NCBI RefSeq assembly: GCF_020740795.1
Contig: NC_067301.1
Location: 2,976,001-3,040,000, forward strand
Direction: 5' to 3'
DNA: 64,000 nucleotides
Source of the DNA: Apus apus
Taxonomy: Eukaryota > Chordata > Aves > Apodiformes > Apodidae
The notes under the pieces were generated by a model. The model saw only the letters and a program-made list of their open reading frames with translations, did no database searches and had not been told where the DNA came from. The translations under genes and the position numbers were made by a program. Shown here piece after piece: positions 46,701 through 55,700 of this stretch (position 1 is the first letter of the stretch; every line of letters starts with the position of its first letter).

Positions 46701-49700
46701 TCCCCCATGCTTGGCAGAGGTTAGGGATGGGAAGCAGGCACAAGATCTTCTCCTTGCAGGCCATCGGCAGGACTCCCAGCACATCTCCTCCAGCTACATT
46801 CTGCCCTGAGGGACAGGCCAGAGGTGGGGTTGACCCTGTGAGTCTCCCCAACTTCTGGGTCCCCCCAGCAGCTCCCAGCCAGCATCGAGAACGAGCAGCA
46901 CATGCTGAGGGAGGGCAACACAAACTGAGGCCCCTCACTGCCAGGAGGGGAGCTGGCACGACTTCTCCCCAGCAGCAGTGGTGCCACCAGCCTGCCTGTG
47001 AAGTCAAAACTCAATGACCAGCTCTGTGGCAGAGGACAGGGCAGGAGGCAGCAGAAAGTCCTCCTCAGCATGGGTCTTAGTGCCTCCTGGACTCTCACTA
47101 CGTTGTCCCACAGTACCTGGCACTGGTGGCCAGTAGCCAAAAAGCTCACACAGGGGTAGGTCCCTTTGCTGAGGCCTCATCCTCAGAATCCCTGTCCCCT
47201 GCTGTGGCCATACCCAGGATGATCTGGCTGGAGAGGACAAAGACACCTGTATCTGGCTTCACCACACAGCCTGTCTCTCTCCTCCCTGCAGCAGCTCAGT
47301 TCCCTTCCCCTCCCCTTGCAAGCTGCTGTTGGAAAGGCCAGGGAGCTGCTGTGTTGGCAGGATGAAGAGCCCTGGGAGAGACCCAGCACTGCTCAGCAAC
47401 CCCATCTTAAGACTCAAGAGAAAAGCCCTGAGGAACTGGGGCAAGGAAAGGACACAGATTTAACCCGTGCTGAACACTGATGAGGACACAGGACAAAAGA
47501 GATGTGGGCAACATTCACTGAGGCCAAGGTGAGATGGATGCAGCAGGCAGACATGGAGCAGTCCCACCAACAGCAAAGAGCAAGGCAAGCACAGAGCTGG
47601 AGTGTGGTGGGAACACAAAGCCCTCCAGAGCCTGCTGGGGTGGCACAGGGAGTGGACAGGGCAATGGGTCTGCTTTCCTTCCCTGCCCAGACCAAGGTGG
47701 TTTATCTGCAGGGCAGGAGCAAGGCTTGAGCCCTCTGGAGTCTGGCTGCACACTGCCAAGCAGTGAAAAGGGCCCATGGCATGGGCACAGGAGAGCCTGA
47801 GTTCTGGATTTGGCTCTTTGGGAAGCACTGGCCAAGTCCTTAGAGCTGGTGGTCTACAAAGGAACAGGGGAAAGAGGGACAGCTCAGGCACATGGTCACT
47901 ACTTCGACCCAGCCTTTTCAATCATCCCCCCAGCTTCCCTGCAGCAGGAGTTTATGAGCAGTTCCCAAGGACCAGGAACCACTCCCAGCTGTGCATGTCC
48001 CTCTGATGCTGCTCACATCTCCTGCTCCTGTTTCACTTTTCAAAAACAACATGTGTACAAGCCAGGCACGAAGCAATTTGAAATCCAAATCACACCCTTG
48101 TCTTGGGGAGCAAGTGAGCAGTGGGTGAGGATGCAGGTGTCAGGGCTGATGGAGAACACTGCCCTGACATTTCTCACCCTTCTCAAGCAAGCAAACCTGC
48201 AGAGAAGCAGCACATGAAGTCCCTTCACAGCCTGAACCTCAGCCTGTGCAACGTCCCACACAGCCCTGCAGATGCCAGTGGGAGTTTTGGCACCAATTTT
48301 GATGTGGGTGGACGTGACAAGGGCCTACTGAGCAAGGACCTTAGACTGTGCTATGACCAAGACCTGCTTTGATTCCTGGCCCTCCTCCCCCTTGTAGGCA
48401 GGGAAACCAAGGCACAGAGCAGAAATGCTCATTCTGCACCCTGACTGACTCCACGGCTTGATCCCTCACCTGCTGTCAAGCTGTGCAGAACCCTAACCAA
48501 GCCCTGGGGACACTGAGCTCTCCTGCAAGCCTTGCCTGTGACACCCAGCAGGCTCCAGCACCAGCCCCATAGGGGAGCAATCCTCTAGGAATCACATCTG
48601 AGCACAGACAGCTCCTCAGAGCTTCCAGAAAGGCTTTGCTGGACACTGGGGAGGGAGCTGCAATCCCTGCCCACTGGACTTGCACAGGCAAGCGTGACAC
48701 ACACTATGGAGAGCAAGGGAACAAGCATCACAGCCCCAGGCAGGCACAAGTCTCTGGGAAAGAGGAGGTGGGGAAGAAAGGGGGGTTAGTTGGGGGCAAA
48801 AGGACAGGTAAGATCAACCAGGAGCAGTCCAAGACTCATGTATCAGCTGAAGAGGGGCTTGCTAAGGATTGGGGGGCTCACAGCACCCACCTCTGCTCCC
48901 ACTCTCATTTGCCTCGAAGGGTCAAGCCACAGCAAGCACCAGACAAGACCCCTCTGCACTGCAAGGCTTTTCCATTCCAGCAGGAAGGGTTTAGGGCCAG
49001 GGATGGGAGCAACACCAGGGCAATCTCTCCATCCCAGGGGCTCTCAAAGCAAAACTAGAGAGGAGGGGGGCAGTGAGAAGAGGCCAGGGGTGTCACTGGC
49101 TACGGAGAAGGGGAGGAAGCCGACCTCCTAGCAGAGATGTCCAGGTAGGGAGCAGAAGGGTGCTGCGAGGACACAACTCCTTCCTCCAAACAGGCAACAC
49201 TGTAAAACACAAGACACAGACGAAAAAGGAAAGAGAGAGAGAGAGCAAAGAGAGAAAGCAGGGAGGGAGAGAGCAGAGAGAGGCAGGGAGGAAAAGACAG
49301 ATGCAACTACAGCCACCTTCCCTCCACATTGGTCTCATCCCATCCCTTCTTTCTCAACTGCCCCGTCATGGTGTAAAAGTAGAAGAACTGAACTGTTTTG
49401 GTTGGCTTTGCCTCCTTTGCCTTGCTGCTGGAAAAGAAACAGCAGGGCTTAGAGTTCATTGCACAGGTAGGTATGAGAGGCTAAAACACTGTGGCCATAC
49501 TAATGGTCTGTCTTTCCTTTCTTTCCCTTTCCCAGCTCCATGCATCTCCTATATCATCCTCACAGCACAGAGACATGGATGAACTCCCCACACTCCTGGC
49601 CCTGAGTACTGGATGCAGACAGAGCCTGTAGCTCCCTCAGCCCCTGGTCTCTGCCACTGCCCAGTGTCCCACGAGTCCTGTCCCAGCCCATGCTGAAAAG

Positions 49701-52700
49701 ACCTGTCTTGACACACAGGCTGGCAAGCAACATCACCACCCTGGCCCTAACTCTGTTTCCTATCTCACACTGTGTCTGAGCTGGTGGCACAGGGGAGGAC
49801 ATGCTTTCCTTCCAAAGGGCAGCATGGAGCTCACGGAGAAGATGCTTCCCTAAGCTGATGGGGAGGCCAAAGGCTTGCCCACACCTCATGATGGCTTGCT
49901 ACAGGGCAGCCTGGATCTATCAGGTGGACTTTAAAATCCCAGGCTTTGGCAGACAGAGCCTCAGCTTTGATTCACTTCCTCCAGATGATCAGCTTTGTTT
50001 GCTCCAGAAAGCAGACGTGCTCAACTGCTGTCCTCACCTGGGGGAAGAGAAGTTGAGGGTGGGCTAAAACAAAAGATAGAAGCAGGAGATCCAAAGGGAC
50101 CATATTCTACTGTCCACTGGCCTCATTCCACTGAATGTGCTGGAAATGATGTCCATCTGACAGCAGAGTAGTCTGCAGCATGAGCTCTCTGCTTGCCCTA
50201 AAACTGGGGAAGCCTTAGCAAGGGCCTGACTCTAAAGGAAGTACAGGGAAGGGTTTGCAGAGATCCTAGGGGAGACAGAGGACTGAAAGGTGCCTCTGTT
50301 GCTCTCCCTGTAGGGAGAACTTGGGAGAACTGACTCCTCATCATTCCACCACCAGAAACACAGTGAAACAGACGAATAAAAATAACAGTTGTGATTATGT
50401 TGAGTGCGATTTTGGGAGCCTGACAAACAGTTTTCAAGCAGCTGGGCCTGGCAGCACTAAAAACCTACTGCAGGAGCACAAAGCCAACAAAACAGACCCA
50501 CAACATGGGGCTCAGTTTCTGAGTACTTCAGAGGGTTTGATGCAGCTGATACCTTTTTTAACACCGGCTTAAAAGAATAGGATGCAGTTCTGGATCCAGT
50601 AAAAACCAATCTGAGCTGAAATAAACAGGGCGTCCAACTCATACAAATCAATCCAGTGTTTTGCCTCCTTCATTTTCTGTGCAGGAATTTTAAAACTGGA
50701 TGTTCCCAACATCCTAGGGACCCAAAGGCCCATCCTATCACATATGCCTGAAAAAGCATCCACTGAAAAGGTCAAAAGCTTCTCCCAGAGATGAGACAAA
50801 GACACGGCGAGACCTCCAGAGAGCGGGTGCGCTGGAAGAGTTCCTACGGAGTACCTGGAGCTGGGAGAAGCAGGAAGGCATGGAGGGGGAAGCATGGAAG
50901 GAGCTTGGGAACTGGCACTACCCTGGGAGGAGGAATGAATGGCGTGGGCTGCACGGGAGCTGCGTGGTGGCAAACGTGCACCTGGCTGTGGTGGTGAGTG
51001 AGGAAAACCAGCAGGACGTCACAGACACTTTGGGACCGTTTAAACACAAACGATTCCTCCCCGCGTTACCGAGCACATCGGACAGAGACAAGACCAAGAG
51101 GAACACATGCACACACAGACACCAGGACTGCTGCCTGCTGGAAGGAAAAAAGAACAGGGAGGAACTGATGCACGGGGCTGTTGGCTGCAAAACTGAAGTG
51201 AGCCTGACGGGCAGCCAGTCACAACTTACCCGCAGCTTCCCAGCGCCGACGGGAGCAGCGCTGCCCGCGCGGAAAGGACCTGGCCCGGGCTTCAAGTGGC
51301 TGCTGGGGCGGGGAGGTGGGGGGCACCAGTGATCCCCCAGTGCTTACCACAGGGTCCGCTGTGCTTTACTGGGATGGCAGCCTTCTGGTGGCACTCGGCC
51401 TTCTGGCGCTCGCAGTCGTTGCCGTAGGTGCGGCCGTCGCGGGCGCAGAGGGGCCGGTAGGCGCCGTGGCAGGAGAGGCGGTCGCAGGAGCAGCGGGCGC
51501 TGCCGCGGCGGTTCAGGCAGACGGCGTTGAAGCTGCACTCCTCCTTGCACTTGTCTGCCAGGAGGAGAGGGGACAGCACAGCTCACACCCAGGGACAGGC
51601 TGGGGTGCTCTGACGGCCGCGGGAACGGCATGGAGGGGGTGGGCAAAAGGGTCAGGAAGGCGAACGCTCCCGTTCGGCGGGGGAGCTGAGGTTACTTACC
51701 CTGATGCTGGCACTGCCCTGAACGCACCTTCTGGATCTCCAGCCCCCGGATGGCCCCCGAGCGCCCCATCGTGCACTCGTTGTCGTAAGTCACCCCGTCG
51801 TCACCACACACCGGTTCCCTCTTCAGGGGACAGCTCTCGGGGCGGGGGAGCAGGTCTGCCCGGCGGGTGCGGGGGTTCACCCGGCACACGCGATTCATGT
51901 CGTTGAGGACACCTTTGCAGGGGTCTGTGCAGGGCCAGAGCAGAGGGTTAGGCACACACACCCTGCCCTCCTCCCTCCTGGCTGTCCCCAAGAGGCTCTG
52001 CATCTTCCCCGGCAGCACCCAAGGTGATATCAGCTCTTCCCCAGGACTGAGCTTCTGCAGGACTCCGCGCACCTAAGGACTCATTCTGAACTAAGGACGA
52101 GTGCCCCTTCCAAAGAGACAAGAGGAAATGGGCTCAGGTTGCAGCAGGGGAGGTTTAGATGGAATATTAGAAGAAACTTCCTCACTGAACGGGTAATTAA
52201 GCACCGGAACAGGTTGCTCAAGGTGGCAGTTGAAACACCATCCCTGGAGGTGTTTAAAAGACATGTAGATGAGGTGCTGAGGGACATGGTTTAGCACTGG
52301 ACTTGGTAGAGCTGGGTTAATGGCTGGACTTGATGATCTTAAAGGTCTTTTCCAGCCAGAACCATTCTGTGGTCCTGTGACTGCTGGATGGGATGAGCTC
52401 TGCCTTTTTTCCCCATCTGGAGCTGTCTTCCCTCCCCTCTTTCTACTGGACACAGCTCTGTACCCTAACCCAGGCAAACCTCCCGAGTCCAAGACGCATT
52501 TCCTGGACATTGCAAGATGCCTGGTGCCCCCATCCTGCTCCTCCCACTCTCCTTCCCTGTCTTCCCGAAGTTCTGGAGGAGCCCCAGGGCCACCCACTGC
52601 CTTGCCCCACTGCTCTAATCCAGGCTTATCCAGATCCCCCTCTCTGATGAGCTGAGCTCACAGCAGCAAACCAAAACCACAGGCAAAACAAGTGCCCTCT

Positions 52701-55700
52701 GTTCCCTAATCCCTCCTCTAGCCCTGGATTTTTCTCTTGCTTGTCAAGCACAGTACCTGGAGAGTGCTGATTCATTTTCTGCAGAAACACCATTGAATGT
52801 TTCCACCCTTGAATCCTACTACTCTGAAATCCCTACATTCACCACAGGGCTGACAAGGGGAGGAAAAAACAAAGTACCCCATTTCTCCCAGCCTCTCACA
52901 AGCAGGTGAGGGACCTCCTTTTTGGCTGTCCCCACATCGTTTGGAGAAGCTGGCCTAGGACAGGGCCACAGCTGAAGTATTTTGCTTTGTCCATTTGCTT
53001 TGTTGCATTCCATGGAACGAAGCAGATTGAGGGAGCATTCACAGGACCTACCCAATCCATCTCCCATTTCTCCTCTGGCAGGAGCTGTCCTGCAGTTGCA
53101 CCAGCAGCCAGCCAGGGATGTGTCACCTCCTTGGAAGCCTCTACAAACCCCAAGAAAATCACAAAAGCCTCTTGCATGGACTTAAGGAGCTGTGGGTAAA
53201 TAAGACTGCTCTAGAGGGCAGGGATGTGGTACAGCTGAGGAGATGGAGATGGTATCAGAGGGCTTGGGGATGAGGCAGATGCACAGACACATCTGAGGGA
53301 CTGCATGATGAGAATATCTGGCATGTGTTCTCCCTGCACTGCTCATCCCTGCTCTCTCCCCTCCCCTGCAGTACATCCTCCAGCCTTCCAGTGCACCACA
53401 TAAAGTCCAAACACCTTCAAGTATTTTCAGCCCAGCAGCTCAACCCAGACCGTCTGCACTTCTCCTGATGCCCAGCCAAAAATCAGGAGGACCTCGAAGG
53501 AGCAGTGAGGCTCAAAGCCTCCTCTCTGCCCTGGAAACCAAGGGAGCAGCATCACCTCTTTCTCACCTCCCACTTGCACCCATCTTGCCCTACTTGGGAC
53601 TGAGCAGTGAAAGCAATTAAAGCTATTCCAGGTTTTCAGCCTGCCCAAACATGTTCCCACACTCCCTTCCCTGGGGACAAACACTGGTCTGGCACGTGTC
53701 CTGGCTCATCTCATGGTTTTCCTAATGAAAACAGTTGCTTTTAATTACAAGCATCCACAGCCATCATGAGCCAAAGAGGAAGCCACGCTCGGGGTGGCAG
53801 GACTGTGTTTGTGCTCTGGGATTGGTGCCTGTTTGGGCTCCTTTCATGAGGGAGCTGCCCAGGGTCATGGTGAGCAGCAGGTTCCTTGCCAAGGGCAACA
53901 GCCAGGGGACTCCAGCCAGGGGAAACAGCAGGAAGGAAAGGATGTGGCACAGATGTTCCCACTGCTGTCTAGGTCAGTGGGTCCCAAGCAGAAAAGCCCA
54001 CAGCCAAATGCTGTGGGGAAATAATAGAATTACAGACTGGTTTGGGTTGGAAGGGACCCAAAAGACCATCTAGTTCCAACACCCACCGTCAGCAGGGACA
54101 CTTTCCACTAGATCAAGTTGCTCCAAGCCCCATCCAACCTGCCCTTCAACACTGCCAGGGATGGGGCAGCCACAGCTTCCCTGGGCAACCTGGGCCAGGG
54201 TCTCACCACCCTCACACTCAAGAATTTCCTCATCTCCAACCTCAATTTCCCTCTTCCAGTTTTCATCCACCCCCCCTTGTCCTCTCCCTCCCTGCCCTTG
54301 TCCCAAGCCCCTCCCCAGCTTTCCTGGAGCCCCTTCAGGCACCGGAAGGTGCTCTAAGGTCTCCCTGGAGCCTTCTCTTCTCTGAACACCCCCAACACCT
54401 TAGCCTGGAAGCCCTGGCTTGGTCTGAGTTTCAGAAGCTGTCCCCCCCCCAGCCTGACCTTTCTGCCCAGCTCACTGCTGAGCTGATGACAGCAGGCACA
54501 CCGACAGGCTTTGCTCCCCACCCCTCCGTGCTCCTGCCGCAGCAGGAACTCTTTTTACAGCCAAAAACCCCCGGGGGATGGGGAGACTCACCGCAGGGGC
54601 CATCAAACTTCTTGAAGACGTTCTCCTGCTTGTCACAGGCGTGCTTGTTGAGGTGGCAGAGGCTGCGGTAGTCCTTGCCGTCGCTGCCGCACACGGTGCC
54701 CTCGGGCACGCCGCTGCAGGACGCGGGGCACACGCACTTGGCTGACTGGCCGTCAGCAGAGAGGATGCACGTGCTGCCAAAGCTGCAGGTCACCTCTGCA
54801 CAGGGGTCCTTGGAGCCTGGGGGGTGAGGAGAGGGCACGGGATGAGCACCATGGCCTGCGCTTCCCGGCCGCCCTCTCCTGCTCACTCCTCCTCCTTCTC
54901 CCTCTCTTACAGGACCAATAAGCTCAGCGCACCCCTAGTATCTACCTAGGCAGCCCCAGCTCCTCTGAGTGCCCAGGAACACGCAGGATGGGGCACACAA
55001 GGAAGGGAGCTCACTGCCCACCTGGCCCTTCAGGCAGCCCCTCCCTTGGAACCCTCTCAGCCTGGCTGCTTCAAGCTCCTTTCCCTGCTCTGAGAGCCTC
55101 TCCCTTCAGCAAACGAGCAGAACAAGGGTCCTCAAGGCACCTCCTGCAAATTGTAATTAGAGGAAGAGCTCAAGGAGCAATTTCCTCACTGATGGGGAAG
55201 GGCCAAAATCTATTTGCCAGCTGTTTTTGCTCTTTTTTTTTTTTTTTTCCCTTTATTTGTAATTTTTTTTATGATTATTATTTTCAATAAATCACTCGGT
55301 GCTCTCTCCCCTCTGACAAGAGCCCCAGCAGGAGCCCCGGGTGCAGATTTATTGCCAGCCAGAGCACTGCATGAGAGAAAGGTCAAGTTAATTTACTCGG
55401 AGATGAGGAGACTGGGCTCTCATTTACACAGCTCCTTGCTCGCAGCTGGTGGTGAATGCCAGGCTGGGGAAGGGCTTCCATCAGCCCACCCAGCCTCTGC
55501 ATCCCCCTGCTCCCTCCAACTCCCCCCCACGGCAGGGGTGACCAGCCTGGTGCAGCAGGAAGCTGCCCGAGATGGAGGGCTCAGACACCTTGAGTGGCCA
55601 TCAGGGATTCTCTCAGCATCCCTTCCCATCAGACCTGACCTCAACCCCCAGGACATCACCAGCAATGCCAACAGGAGCTCAGGAGGAGTCTCCCTGGGCT

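Larger units (their letters stand above)
51925..54591 (-). other. AGRN: AGRN intron between FS2 and FS3
   Basis: 2.7 kb. It carries two CR1 fragments in opposite orientation (52092-52386 plus, 54024-54410 minus). The rest is unremarkable. Confidence 0.85.
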